A stretch of DNA of 64,000 nt from Anaerolineales bacterium (GCA_024710905.1 JANJTV010000077.1:1-64000), one strand, 5' to 3'; shown: positions 32,726-41,561, counted from the stretch's first letter. Program-made: numbers and translations. The notes: generated by a model not told the origin, from the sequence alone.

Positions 32726-33715
32726 TTATGCAAGCAATTCCAGTATGATCTGGATCAGGCTGGATTCATCCGGCAAAATGGCGTCTTCCAGCGGTTTAGA
32801 GTTGCCAATTGGCAGGTTGCGCGCAGCTGCCCGCCGGAGCTGTCTCACTCCGGCCTTTTCCGCTGCCAAAGCCGCCACCTCCGCGCCCCAGCCGAGGGTA
32901 AAAGTGCCTTCCTCCACCGTCAGCAAGCGTTTGGTCTGGCGCAATGACTCAAACAACGGGGCCAGGGCAAATGGGCTGAGCTGGTTGAAAACAACCATCT
33001 CGCAAAATATTTCGCGCTCGTACAACAGCGCCTGGGCAGCGGCGCGGGCAATTTCAAAGTTATAACCGTAGGTCGCAATACTGACCTGTGGCTTCACATC
33101 CGGCACAGACAGGGTAAACGTCGGGGTGGCTGAATCATCGGAGCGAACCTGCCAGTCTGGCAGATCAGACGCACCCAGCACCGGGCGCGGGTAGAGCAGT
33201 TTATGTTCCACGAACAACACAGGGTCTTCGTCAGCAATGGCATTCAATAGTAATTGCCCCGGATCACCCAGTGTGCTGGGGGCCACCACCTTCAGGCCAG
33301 GCACACCCAAGAACAGTTTTTCGATGGATTGCGAATGTGTCGGGCCATACCCGCGTCGCCCGCCCATCGGCAGGCGCATCACCAATGGCACACGCACCTG
33401 CTCGTTGTACATCCAGCGGAATTTTGCGGCGTGATTAATCAATTGATCTGCTGCCAGGGTGACAAAATCACCGAACATCACCTCCGCCACCGGGCGCAGG
33501 CCGCGCAACGCCATGCCATTGGCAATGCCTGTAATCGCTGCTTCAGAGATAGGCGTGGTCAATACGCGCTCAGGAAATTTACTCGACAGCCCGCGCGTCA
33601 CCTTGAACGCGCCGCCGTACGGGTCCAGAATGTCCTCGCCCAGCACATAGACGCGGGGATCATTTTGCATGGCAGCATGCAAGGCAGCATTGAGGGATTC
33701 TAAAACAGTGGTCAT
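32726..33715 (-). CDS. 2-oxoacid dehydrogenase E1 component, beta subunit
   Basis: 329 aa. Transketolase-type pyrimidine-binding domain: VYVLGEDILDPYGGAFKVTRGL, TPISEAAITGIANGMALRG (Glu of SE activates ThDP), PLVMRLPMGGRRGYGPTHSQS, and ending with a C-terminal transketolase domain. With the alpha subunit it decarboxylates a 2-oxoacid and passes the acyl group to a lipoyl arm. The pair could be pyruvate-, acetoin- or branched-chain-type; this is not resolved. Start overlaps the alpha stop (ATGA). Confidence 0.92.
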   Translation of the reverse strand: MTTVLESLNAALHAAMQNDPRVYVLGEDILDPYGGAFKVTRGLSSKFPERVLTTPISEAAITGIANGMALRGLRPVAEVMFGDFVTLAADQLINHAAKFRWMYNEQVRVPLVMRLPMGGRRGYGPTHSQSIEKLFLGVPGLKVVAPSTLGDPGQLLLNAIADEDPVLFVEHKLLYPRPVLGASDLPDWQVRSDDSATPTFTLSVPDVKPQVSIATYGYNFEIARAAAQALLYEREIFCEMVVFNQLSPFALAPLFESLRQTKRLLTVEEGTFTLGWGAEVAALAAEKAGVRQLRRAAARNLPIGNSKPLEDAILPDESSLIQIILELLA

Positions 33716-34611
33716 GGTGTTTCGGCTGGCAATGCAGGGAACGGGTCCGCTGAAGCGCGGGTAAAAGCCTCTTCAATGATGGCCGCAACATCGGTTTCAG
33801 CCTGTTGAATTTGTTCAACCAACAGCCGTGCAGCCTGGATCAGCAGGGGGTCAAATTGTTGTTTCAGGGCGGCAATGGTTTCGCGGTTGCGCGTGTCGTC
33901 GCCTTTGCTGTGGGCAGAGAATCGGTACGTATGCAGAATCAGGGCGGCGGGTAGCCCGCTCCGCGCATTGGCCAGCGCCTCGGCTGCCAGCGGCAGGATG
34001 ACCTGCACATCGCTTGATTCCAGTTCCCAGGTTTTAATCCCAAACGCTTCAAAACGGGCCGGGATGGAACCTGCCACTGCCAGTTCAATCGGCGTGGTCT
34101 GGGCCATGCGGTTGTTCTCAAGCACAAACAGGATGGGGAGTTTCCATAAGGATGCAATGTTGAGCGTTTCGTAAAGGACACCCTCACCCAGCGTGCCATC
34201 ACCGATGAAAACAATCGCCACCTGGCCGGTCTGGCTGGTTTTCTCGGCCAACGCCATACCCGCCGTGACAGGCACAATGCCGCCCTGGATACCATTGGAA
34301 TAAAAATTCTTCCAATGAATGTGCTGGCTGCCACCACGTCCACCCACCAGGCCGGTGGCCTTGCCCATCAATTCGGCAGCCAGGGCATGCGGATCACCGC
34401 CATAGGCCAGGAAATGCCCGTGGCAGCGATGGTTGCTGAAAACCACATCCCCGGAGTCGGCGGCGGCAAAAATGGCCGCGGCATCGGCTTCCTGCCCAAT
34501 GTAGGCATGCGTGGTACCAAACAATTTGCCCGTGGAAAACTCGGCCAGGGCACGCTCTTCAAAACGGCGTATCAACAACATGGTTTTATACAGGGAAAAA
34601 TCGTCAGACAT
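33712..34611 (-). CDS. 2-oxoacid dehydrogenase E1 component, alpha subunit
   Basis: 299 aa. ThDP motif FIGDGTLGEGVLYETLNIAS then LFVLENN (GDG...NN) near residues 145-175; substrate loop FSNHRCHGHFLAYGGD; the HRYSxHSxxD-like loop appears as FSAHSKGDDTRNRE. Start 34611 chosen because a TATAAT (34624-34619) lies 7 bases upstream and the family begins there. Overlaps the beta gene by 4 bases. No E2/E3 gene follows; the lipoyl-acyltransferase fusion at 30826 may serve as acceptor. Confidence 0.92.
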   Translation of the reverse strand: MSDDFSLYKTMLLIRRFEERALAEFSTGKLFGTTHAYIGQEADAAAIFAAADSGDVVFSNHRCHGHFLAYGGDPHALAAELMGKATGLVGGRGGSQHIHWKNFYSNGIQGGIVPVTAGMALAEKTSQTGQVAIVFIGDGTLGEGVLYETLNIASLWKLPILFVLENNRMAQTTPIELAVAGSIPARFEAFGIKTWELESSDVQVILPLAAEALANARSGLPAALILHTYRFSAHSKGDDTRNRETIAALKQQFDPLLIQAARLLVEQIQQAETDVAAIIEEAFTRASADPFPALPAETP

Positions 34612-34618
34612 CGGCGTG

Positions 34619-34624
34619 ATTATA
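34619..34624 (-). promoter_or_regulatory. -10 box of the E1 operon, leaderless
   Basis: Perfect TATAAT ending 7 bases from the ATG at 34611; no Shine-Dalgarno and no good -35. Divergent from the LysM gene promoter. Confidence 0.45.
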
Positions 34625-34673
34625 CTGCCACTTGCCACCCGCCGCCCGGCGCAGGGGACAGGGTTGACAGTGG

Positions 34674-34679
34674 TATAAT
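34674..34679 (+). promoter_or_regulatory. Extended -10 promoter of the LysM gene
   Basis: TGGTATAAT fits the TGnTATAAT extended -10; the predicted start at about 34686 leaves a leader of only about 4 bases before ATG 34690. Confidence 0.5.
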
Positions 34680-34689
34680 CTGCCTTCGT

Positions 34690-35850
34690 ATGAGCCTAGA
34701 AAATATCACTCCTTCAACAAAAATATGCCCCACCTGTGGTACACGCCTGGCCGAAAACGCCGCCCGCTGCCTGGTGTGCGGCACTGAATTGAGCCTGGCC
34801 GTGGAGGCAAAGAAACCCGCCGCCATGCAGGCTGGTCGAATCCCCGAGATTACCCTCAGCCTGCCGATGGCCCTGGGAATATTCGTGATGCTATTACTGT
34901 TGGGTGCAGGTGGCGTCTATATTGCCATGACACTCACCGGTACAGCCAGCGCCCCCGGGTCGCAAATCGGGGCTGTAGGCACACCAACCGAAACGCTCAC
35001 CCCGACGGCCACCGCCACCGAGACATTGATTCCCACCGAGACGTCCACCCCCACCCTCCAGCCGCCTTTTGAATACACGGTTGCGGCGGGCGATACCTGT
35101 ACTTCCATCGCGTTGACTTTCAATGTTTCGGTCCAAAGTGTTATCATCCTGAACAACCTGCCGGCAGCCTGTAATACCCTGTTCATCGGCCAAAAACTGC
35201 AGGTTCCCTACCCGACACCCACTCCCCCTGCCGCCGCCACCGCCACGCTACAAGCTGCGGATGCGACCCGCCAGGCCTGTGACCGGGTGGTTTACACCGT
35301 TCAGGCCAACGATACGCTCTCGAGCATTGCCGCCAACTACGCTGTGCCACAGGATGCCATCAAGAATTACAATGGCCTGGCAACTGATACGGTCTTCCTG
35401 GGGATGAATCTCGTCATCCCATTATGTGAACGGGCGGCAACCCCGGGACCATCCCCCACGCCGACCATCCCTCCGCCGTACCCGGCCCCCAACCTGCTGC
35501 TTCCTGCCGATGGCGCTTCCTTTACGCTGGCCAACGACAGCATTACCCTGCAATGGGCATCCATTGGTACGCTCCGTGATAATGAAGCCTATCAGGTGAT
35601 CATCGAAGATGTGACCGACGGACAGGGTCGCCGCCTGACACAATATGTCACCGACACAAAGTTCATTGTCCCGGCTTCCTTCCGGCCCAGTGACAGTTCA
35701 CCGCATATCTTCCGCTGGTGGGTGGTCACCGTTCGCCAGACCGGCACAGATGAGCAAGGCCAGCCGATCTACGACACCGCCGGGGCGCAATCCACCCCAC
35801 GGGTTTTCTCGTGGCAGGGTGTTGCTGGCGGAGCCACCCCCGCTCCATAA
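34690..35850 (+). CDS. Zinc-ribbon, membrane-anchored protein with two LysM domains
   Basis: 386 aa. N-terminal zinc ribbon ICPTCGTRLAENAARCLVCG (residues 12-31) in the cytoplasm, a membrane helix at about 55-80 (MALGIFVMLLLLGAGGVYIA), a TPTETLTPT linker, then LysM 1 (FEYTVAAGDTCTSIALTFNV), LysM 2 (YTVQANDTLSSIAANYAVPQ) and a C-terminal Ig/fibronectin-like domain. LysM binds peptidoglycan-type glycans. ATG 34690 has no Shine-Dalgarno but fits the promoter. Confidence 0.88.
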   Translation: MSLENITPSTKICPTCGTRLAENAARCLVCGTELSLAVEAKKPAAMQAGRIPEITLSLPMALGIFVMLLLLGAGGVYIAMTLTGTASAPGSQIGAVGTPTETLTPTATATETLIPTETSTPTLQPPFEYTVAAGDTCTSIALTFNVSVQSVIILNNLPAACNTLFIGQKLQVPYPTPTPPAAATATLQAADATRQACDRVVYTVQANDTLSSIAANYAVPQDAIKNYNGLATDTVFLGMNLVIPLCERAATPGPSPTPTIPPPYPAPNLLLPADGASFTLANDSITLQWASIGTLRDNEAYQVIIEDVTDGQGRRLTQYVTDTKFIVPASFRPSDSSPHIFRWWVVTVRQTGTDEQGQPIYDTAGAQSTPRVFSWQGVAGGATPAP

Positions 35851-35859
35851 AAAGAAATC

Positions 35860-35890
35860 AACTCCCCGCCGCTGGCGGGGAGTTTTTTCT
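35860..35890 (+). terminator. Rho-independent terminator after the LysM gene
   Basis: Stem ACTCCCCGCC/GGCGGGGAGT (35861-35870, 35874-35883) followed by TTTTTT. Confidence 0.88.
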
Positions 35891-35909
35891 CAATCACAAG
35901 GAAGCCGGC

Positions 35910-36383
35910 ATGCCCGATTGCTCACAGATGGAAAGTAAAAAACGGATCGCCCTGGTAGCCCACGACAACAAAAAAGCTGAACTATTGGAATGGGCACATT
36001 TCAACCAGAAAACCCTTTCAAAACACCACCTGTTTGGCACCGGCACCACCGGCAGCCAGATAGAACACGAATTAGACTTGCCCGTCACGCAGTTTAAAAG
36101 CGGGCCGCTGGGCGGCGACCAACAGATTGGTGCCATGATTGCCGAAGGCAAAATAGATTTCTTGATTTTCTTCTGGGACCCGTTGGAACCCCAGCCGCAC
36201 GACCCGGACATCAAAGCCCTGCTGCGCCTGGCCGTCCTGTATAACATCCCCACTGCCTCGAACCGAGCCAGTGCCGACTTCATCATCTCCTCACCGCTGA
36301 TGAGCCAACCCTACGAACACCCCACCCCGGACATCACACGCTATCACCAGACCCGCAAACGCATCCAGGAAAAAGGATTATGA
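35910..36383 (+). CDS. mgsA: Methylglyoxal synthase
   Basis: 157 aa. Family blocks: IALVAHDNKKAELLEWA, LFGTGTTGSQIE, the catalytic Asp in GPLGGDQQIGAMIAEG, and the segments FFWDPLEPQPHDPDIKALLRL and PTASNRASADFII. It converts dihydroxyacetone phosphate to methylglyoxal and phosphate, bypassing lower glycolysis. AAGGA precedes ATG 35910; ATG 35928 is the alternative start. Its stop overlaps the oligopeptidase start (4 bases). Confidence 0.95.
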   Translation: MPDCSQMESKKRIALVAHDNKKAELLEWAHFNQKTLSKHHLFGTGTTGSQIEHELDLPVTQFKSGPLGGDQQIGAMIAEGKIDFLIFFWDPLEPQPHDPDIKALLRLAVLYNIPTASNRASADFIISSPLMSQPYEHPTPDITRYHQTRKRIQEKGL

Positions 36384-38446
36384 ACCATACTCCCACCGCC
36401 ACCAAACGCCGGAAAGAAATCACCCAGCACGGGCAGACCCGTGTGGATAACTATTTCTGGATGCGCTACCGTGAAGACCCCGAAGTGATGAAATACCTGC
36501 GCGCCGAAAGCGATTACCTCGAAGAAGTGATGCAGCACACCAATCCGTTGCAGGAAACGCTGTTCGGCGAAATGAAGGCTCGCATCAAGGAAGACGACCA
36601 ATCCGCTCCCGAAAAAGACGGCGACTACTACTATTACTCCCGCAACGAGGCGGGCAAGCAATATCCCATTTTCTGCCGCAAACACCAGTCCCTGGATGCG
36701 CCGGAACAGGTGCTGCTCGACCAAAACGCCCTGGCCGAAGGCAAAAGCTTCCTGCGCGTGGGGGCATTTGCGGTCAGCCCGGATGGCAGCAAACTGGCCT
36801 ACTCCATTGACCCGGACGGCTCGGAAAAATGCGAGCTTTTTATTAAAGATTTGGAAACGGGAGAGTTACTGGCTGAAAGATTCACCAATACCTATGGGAG
36901 CGTCTACGACCATAGCGGGGTGGCCTGGGCAGCTGACAACCAGACGTTTTTCTACCTGACCCTGGACGCCGCCCAACGCCCGGACAAACTCTGGCGGCAT
37001 ACCCTGGGTAGCGACCCGGCCAACGACAGCCTGGTCTTCCACGAAGCGGATGAAACTTTCTTCCTTTTCCTGCTAAAAAGCCGCAGCAGCAATTATGTGA
37101 TGACCTACCACGTCAGCACCACCACCCGCGAGATGCGCTTCCTGCCTGCCCACCAGCCGGAGGGCACCCTGGAGGTGCTGCAACCGCGTGAACGCGGGCA
37201 TGAATATTTTGCGGACCACCACGACGATTCCTTTTACATCATCAGCAATCAGCAGGCCAAAAACTTTAAATTAATGCGCACCCCGGTCACGGCCACCGGT
37301 AAGGAACACTGGCAGGAGGTGCTGCCCCACCGTGCCGATACGCTGATCGAACATGTGATGTGCTTCAAAGACCACCTGGTACTGCTCGAACGGCGCAGCG
37401 GATTGAAGCAGGTGCGCATCAGCCCGGCCCAGGACCCTGCAAACGGCAAGACCATCCAGTTCCCCGAGCCGACGTACACCTTTTACCCCGAGAACAACCC
37501 GGAGTTCGAGACTCCGCTCCTGCGATTCAGTTATACCTCCCTCATCACGCCCTTATCCGTCATTGACTATGACATGCGGGTGGATGACTGGAAAGTGGTC
37601 AAGGAACAGGAAATTCCCAGCGGGTATGAGAAAGCCCATTACGTCTCAGAACGGCTGTTTGCCACCGCACCGGATGGCACGCAGGTACCCATGTCGATTG
37701 TCTATAAAAAAGGGCTTAAAAAAGACGGGAACAATCCCTGCCTTTTGTATTCCTACGGGTCCTACGGGGCAAGCACCGAACCAGCCTTCCACAGCAATCG
37801 CCTGAGTCTGCTGGAGCGCGGTTTCATCTACGCCATTGGTCACATTCGCGGCGGATCTGAGATGGGACGTGAATGGTACGAGGGCGGCAAGATGCTCAAC
37901 AAGCGCAACACTTTTACCGATTTCATCGCCTGCGCCGAGCACCTGATCCTGCAGGGCTATACCGCCACGCCGAGGCTGGCGATCATGGGCGGTTCGGCGG
38001 GCGGCCTGTTGGTCGGCGCGGCCATGACCATGCGCCCCGACCTGTTCGGCGCGGTAATCTGCAAAGTACCGTTCGTGGATGTGATCAACACCATGAGCGA
38101 CCCGAGCATCCCGCTGACCACGCTGGAATATGACCAGTGGGGCAACCCCGAAAACCGCGAGTATTTTGATTACATGCTGTCCTACTCACCCTACGACAAT
38201 ATTCGCGCCGCCGCCTACCCGGATGTATTGATTACCACCGGGCTGAACGACCCGCGCGTGGCCTACTGGGAACCGGCCAAGTTCACTGCCAAGCTGCGTG
38301 AACTGGCCACTGGCGACAACCTGATCCTGCTGAAGACCAACTATGACGCCGGGCATGCCGGGGCCAGCGGGCGCTACGACTACCTGAAAGAGATCGCCTT
38401 CGATTACGCCTTCCTACTTGACAGGCTGGGCGAACCCGGGAATTAA
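36380..38446 (+). CDS. Oligopeptidase B (prolyl oligopeptidase family S9A)
   Basis: 688 aa. An N-terminal beta-propeller with S9A pattern (GQTRVDNYFWMRYREDPEVM), and a C-terminal hydrolase with nucleophile Ser in IMGGSAGGLLVGAAM (near residue 545), Asp in TTGLNDPRVAYWEP and His in YDAGHAGASGRY. It cleaves short peptides after basic residues. Cytoplasmic; no signal peptide. Overlaps mgsA by 4 bases. Confidence 0.95.
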   Translation: MNHTPTATKRRKEITQHGQTRVDNYFWMRYREDPEVMKYLRAESDYLEEVMQHTNPLQETLFGEMKARIKEDDQSAPEKDGDYYYYSRNEAGKQYPIFCRKHQSLDAPEQVLLDQNALAEGKSFLRVGAFAVSPDGSKLAYSIDPDGSEKCELFIKDLETGELLAERFTNTYGSVYDHSGVAWAADNQTFFYLTLDAAQRPDKLWRHTLGSDPANDSLVFHEADETFFLFLLKSRSSNYVMTYHVSTTTREMRFLPAHQPEGTLEVLQPRERGHEYFADHHDDSFYIISNQQAKNFKLMRTPVTATGKEHWQEVLPHRADTLIEHVMCFKDHLVLLERRSGLKQVRISPAQDPANGKTIQFPEPTYTFYPENNPEFETPLLRFSYTSLITPLSVIDYDMRVDDWKVVKEQEIPSGYEKAHYVSERLFATAPDGTQVPMSIVYKKGLKKDGNNPCLLYSYGSYGASTEPAFHSNRLSLLERGFIYAIGHIRGGSEMGREWYEGGKMLNKRNTFTDFIACAEHLILQGYTATPRLAIMGGSAGGLLVGAAMTMRPDLFGAVICKVPFVDVINTMSDPSIPLTTLEYDQWGNPENREYFDYMLSYSPYDNIRAAAYPDVLITTGLNDPRVAYWEPAKFTAKLRELATGDNLILLKTNYDAGHAGASGRYDYLKEIAFDYAFLLDRLGEPGN

Positions 38447-38536
38447 ATTAACATCAGGTTGGGTAATTGCTTTTAATTTCCCCCACTGAGTACACAGCGA
38501 TATTATTCTTTTCTGTTCGCCCCTCCCGAAGGACAC

Positions 38537-38563
38537 ACCTGCACTTGCGTCAGGTGCAAGTGT
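38537..38563. repeat. Interleaved palindrome CACCTGCACTTG-CGT-CAGGTGCAAGTG
   Basis: The 5' half CACCTGCACTTG and the 3' half CAGGTGCAAGTG each contain two words that pair crosswise (CACCTG with CAGGTG, CACTTG with CAAGTG), so either hairpin, but not both as one simple stem, can form. Sequences of this kind recur in related genomes as I recall, but this needs confirming. Confidence 0.5.
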
Positions 38564-38647
38564 CAGGAGGCTGGACAAGCTGCTGGTGCTAGGGTGGTGG
38601 TCGAGTTTATCGAGCCCTTGCAGCATGACAATCCCCCGTTAAGAAAT

Positions 38648-38682
38648 CAGATTTCTTCGCTCGTACCAATAATGCCATCTCT
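38648..38682 (-). repeat. Copy of the GTACGAGCGAAG-type intergenic repeat
   Basis: On the minus strand it reads GAGATGGCATT ... GGTACGAGCGAAG ... ATCTG, related to the second copy at 46354-46395 and to the widespread GTCATTGCGAG...GAAGCAATC repeat family. Confidence 0.5.
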
Positions 38683-38814
38683 CTTTTGGGATGGGTCCGA
38701 GTACCGGAGCTGCGATAAGCTATAGGAGTAAAGCAGCCAAAATTCGCTCCCCTTACCATACATTTTCATAAGGTTCCGTCACTGGCAACTTGCTTTGTTA
38801 ACAGACTGGGTTAA

Positions 38815-39708
38815 TCAGGCAAGCAGCACAAACACAGCAATGATAATCAACTGGGCCATGGGATAATAACTGGCCTGGTCGAATAGGGCTGCCGCCAGGC
38901 GACCATCCTGCCCGCTGAACAGGCGGTAAGCGGGAACAAGCAAGAAATATACACCGGCGGCTGTGGTGGCAAGCCAGTAAGGGGCACCCAGGGAGAGTGG
39001 CGACACAAGCGGCAGGAACAGGCTGAGAAGAACAGTGAGGCTGAGGGTCAGCAACACAATTATACCGGCCTTGCGAGCCCCCAATGCGAGTGGGATGGTC
39101 TTGGCATTTACGCGTTGGTCCTCCACTGTGTCGTTCCAGTCGGCGGGCACATTCTGACCGCCAATCTCCCAGAAGAACACCCAGGCCAGCACAAGCAACA
39201 CCGCGCCGAAAGCCGGGTTGGCATCCACCACAAAAATGGCAGCAATTGGCCCGCTGGACTTAACCAGCCCACTGATCAATGTGCGCAGGTAGGTTACCTT
39301 GAGCAACAGGCAGTAGATTACTTCCAGCACAGCCGCAGCCAGCAGGATGATGACAATGGCCGGGTTTAGCAGGTAAGAACCAACCAAGGCGGCAACAAAC
39401 CAGCCAAGAAACCAAAGCAGGCCGCTGCCATAACTGAGTACATTTTGCGCCAGCGGGTAGCGCATATCTGAGGCTTCGACCGAATAGCCGGCGTTGATGC
39501 CGCCAGTAAATTTTTCACGGTCAACGGCCACACCCACAAGATCATTCAGGGCATAAATGGCCGTATACGCGGCAAAGGCGGTGAACAGGGAGAGCGCAAT
39601 GGTCAGCCAACCGGGGAAGGCCCCGAGCCAGAGCAAGGCCACAAAACCGGGAGTGGCCAGGTCGAGCACGCCGTGGGTGGTGCGGGAAAGGGCAAAAAAT
39701 CGTTTCAT
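38815..39708 (-). CDS. UbiA-type prenyltransferase
   Basis: 297 aa, about nine membrane helices. The first Asp-rich motif is N55-D56-x2-G59-x3-D63 (canonical NDxxDxxxD, so the middle Asp is Gly here); the second is WNDTVEDQRVNAKTIPLALG near residue 190. It transfers an isoprenoid chain from a prenyl diphosphate to an acceptor at the membrane. It is the last gene of the cyclase operon (17 bases after the methyltransferase), so the acceptor may be a cyclitol. Resembles EboC of the ebo cluster in layout. Confidence 0.88.
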   Translation of the reverse strand: MKRFFALSRTTHGVLDLATPGFVALLWLGAFPGWLTIALSLFTAFAAYTAIYALNDLVGVAVDREKFTGGINAGYSVEASDMRYPLAQNVLSYGSGLLWFLGWFVAALVGSYLLNPAIVIILLAAAVLEVIYCLLLKVTYLRTLISGLVKSSGPIAAIFVVDANPAFGAVLLVLAWVFFWEIGGQNVPADWNDTVEDQRVNAKTIPLALGARKAGIIVLLTLSLTVLLSLFLPLVSPLSLGAPYWLATTAAGVYFLLVPAYRLFSGQDGRLAAALFDQASYYPMAQLIIIAVFVLLA

Positions 39709-39724
39709 GGGTCAGCCTCTGTCA

Positions 39725-40435
39725 TCAATGATTCTTACTGAAGTGCGCCATATAGTTAACGTCTTCTTTCCCGGCAGCCACCGTGAAGGTACGCATAAAC
39801 GGGTTGTACATCAGGCTGGCGATGCGCACAAAGTCCAGCCCGGCGTCTTTGTTCCAATGTTTTAGTTCTGACGGGCGGATTAACTTGCTATACGTGTGCG
39901 TGCCGCGCGGCAACAGTCGCAGGATGTATTCCCCGCCGACAATGGCGAACAGGAATGCCTTGGGGGTGCGGTTGATGGTCGAGAAGAACGCCTGCCCACC
40001 CGACTTAAGCACCTTGGCGCAGGCCGCAACTATGCGGGGCGGGTCAGGCACGTGTTCAAGCATTTCCATGCAGGTGACCACATCGTAACTACCGGGGCGC
40101 TCCTCGGCGATCTTTTCCACGCTTTCGTACAGGTATTCAACCTGCAAACCCTGTTGTTCCGCATGGTGCCTGGCAGCCAGGATCGATGCTTCAGAAAGGT
40201 CGATGCCCGTCACCTGTGCGCCTGCCTTTGCCAGCGCTTCAGACAGGATTCCCCCGCCACAGCCGACATCCAGGATTTTTGGAGCCTGGACAGTGATCTT
40301 TTCCATGATGAAATTGGTGCGCAATGGGTTGATGGTATGCAGTGTGCCCATCTCGCCTTTGGGATCCCACCAAACCTGGGAGACTCGATCAAACTTATCA
40401 ATCTCATTATGGTCAGCATTTTCATACGTTTTCAT
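39725..40435 (-). CDS. UbiG-like SAM-dependent O-methyltransferase
   Basis: 236 aa. Hallmark UbiG start NADHNEIDKFDRVSQVWWDP, then LHTINPLRTNFI, SAM motif ILDVGCGGGILSEALA (residues 54-69), GIDLSEASI, TCMEMLEHVPDP and the C-terminal GTHTYSKLIRPSEL. UbiG methylates catechol hydroxyls in ubiquinone synthesis; Chloroflexota use menaquinone, so the substrate here is likely different. It overlaps the cyclase end by 14 bases. Confidence 0.9.
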   Translation of the reverse strand: MKTYENADHNEIDKFDRVSQVWWDPKGEMGTLHTINPLRTNFIMEKITVQAPKILDVGCGGGILSEALAKAGAQVTGIDLSEASILAARHHAEQQGLQVEYLYESVEKIAEERPGSYDVVTCMEMLEHVPDPPRIVAACAKVLKSGGQAFFSTINRTPKAFLFAIVGGEYILRLLPRGTHTYSKLIRPSELKHWNKDAGLDFVRIASLMYNPFMRTFTVAAGKEDVNYMAHFSKNH

Positions 40436-41561
40436 ATTTCAGGATCATCCATTCTTCCAGTTTTTTTACTGCCGTTTCAATTTCGCCTGCATTTACATCA
40501 TTAAGGAAAACACAATTACCAATTCCATCCGGCATGGGGGTGCGCTGGAAACCGTTGCGGTGATAGGTTCTCTCGACAAGCGAGTGCCAGAGCTGGTTGG
40601 GGTGCAACAGGTTGGTCTTTAGTTTAATACCAAGCGAATCGATCAGACCAAATAGTCGGGTGGTTTCCTCATCCGAGACCAGTCTTCGAGAGCGGGCAAC
40701 CAGCATGGAAAGGGCAACATCCAGCAACACCGCTTCCCCGTGGAGCAGTTCGCGTTCATAACGCGTTTCCAATCCATAACTAAAGGTGTGTCCAAAGTCC
40801 ACCCGGCGAGCCAGGTCTTCTTCGAACAGGTTGGGCTCCAGTTCTTCGAGCATACCGGTAATGGCGCGGTTAATGATGCGCCCCCCCTCCTCGTTCTGGA
40901 AATGGGCATCCAGGCTGCGCAACCCGTCCTGTTCGAGCCAGCCAAATAGTTCGGCATCCTTAATCACTGCCAGTTTGATGATCTCGCAGACACCGTTCAA
41001 CAGGTGTCGCCGTGGCAGGGTTTTCAGGAAAGATTTATCAAGCAATACTTTTTGCGGCGCGGCAAACGAACCCAGCCGGTTTTTTCCGTTGTTAAAATTG
41101 ATGCCCGTCTTGATGCCGATTGAGGCATCCACATAGCCCATCAGGGTCGTGGGAACCTTAATATGCGGCACGCCCCGGCGATAACTGCTGGCAACAAACC
41201 CGACCACATCGGTCAACACACCGCCACCGATGGCAATGATGGGTTCATCGCGACGGTGAATGGGGAAGGCATCCAATTCCCGGGAGAGTTCCAGATAATA
41301 TTCAATGGTTTTGTTCTCTTCGCCGCCGGGGAAGGTGACAATACGCGCCTCGATACCATGGTAATCAAAATATGCCTGGATGGCGGGCAGGAAGTACCCG
41401 GCAACATTCGCATCGACAACCACAAAACGGCGCGCATCCTTCGCCCGGCCGGCCAGGAGCAATGCCGGGTTACAGGGGTCAAAGAGATCATGCGTGGTGA
41501 TTACATCATATTCAATTGTCTGTTGACAGACGACTTTTCGGGTGGTCATGTTGTTTATCAT
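40422..41561 (-). CDS. Sugar phosphate cyclase (sedoheptulose 7-phosphate type)
   Basis: 379 aa, dehydroquinate-synthase fold. Seen: GGGVLTDVVGFVASSYRRGV, PTTLMGYVDASIGIKTGINF, NNGKNRLGSFAAPQKVLLD, the metal-site blocks EIIKLAVIKD and FGHTFSYGLE, and HGEAVLLDVALS. The IGIKTGINF...KNRLGSF signature and extended N- and C-termini point to the branch making 2-epi-5-epi-valiolone or demethyl-4-deoxygadusol from sedoheptulose 7-phosphate, not to AroB. Product not settled. Starts inside the LuxS stop (ATGA). Confidence 0.87.
   Translation of the reverse strand: MINNMTTRKVVCQQTIEYDVITTHDLFDPCNPALLLAGRAKDARRFVVVDANVAGYFLPAIQAYFDYHGIEARIVTFPGGEENKTIEYYLELSRELDAFPIHRRDEPIIAIGGGVLTDVVGFVASSYRRGVPHIKVPTTLMGYVDASIGIKTGINFNNGKNRLGSFAAPQKVLLDKSFLKTLPRRHLLNGVCEIIKLAVIKDAELFGWLEQDGLRSLDAHFQNEEGGRIINRAITGMLEELEPNLFEEDLARRVDFGHTFSYGLETRYERELLHGEAVLLDVALSMLVARSRRLVSDEETTRLFGLIDSLGIKLKTNLLHPNQLWHSLVERTYHRNGFQRTPMPDGIGNCVFLNDVNAGEIETAVKKLEEWMILKYENV

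Larger units (their letters stand above)
38447..38814. other. Intergenic region with repeat remnants
   Basis: 368 bases without a gene between two convergent operons. Besides the double palindrome (38537-38563) and a widespread repeat copy (38648-38682), I see nothing coding; the base composition is mixed and no terminator with a T-run is evident. Confidence 0.6.

Noticed and set aside
40422-41561. Ordinary 3-dehydroquinate synthase (AroB)
   Set aside because: The motif set IGIKTGINF with KNRLGSF, plus operon partners, fits the sedoheptulose-phosphate cyclase branch; no shikimate genes adjoin.
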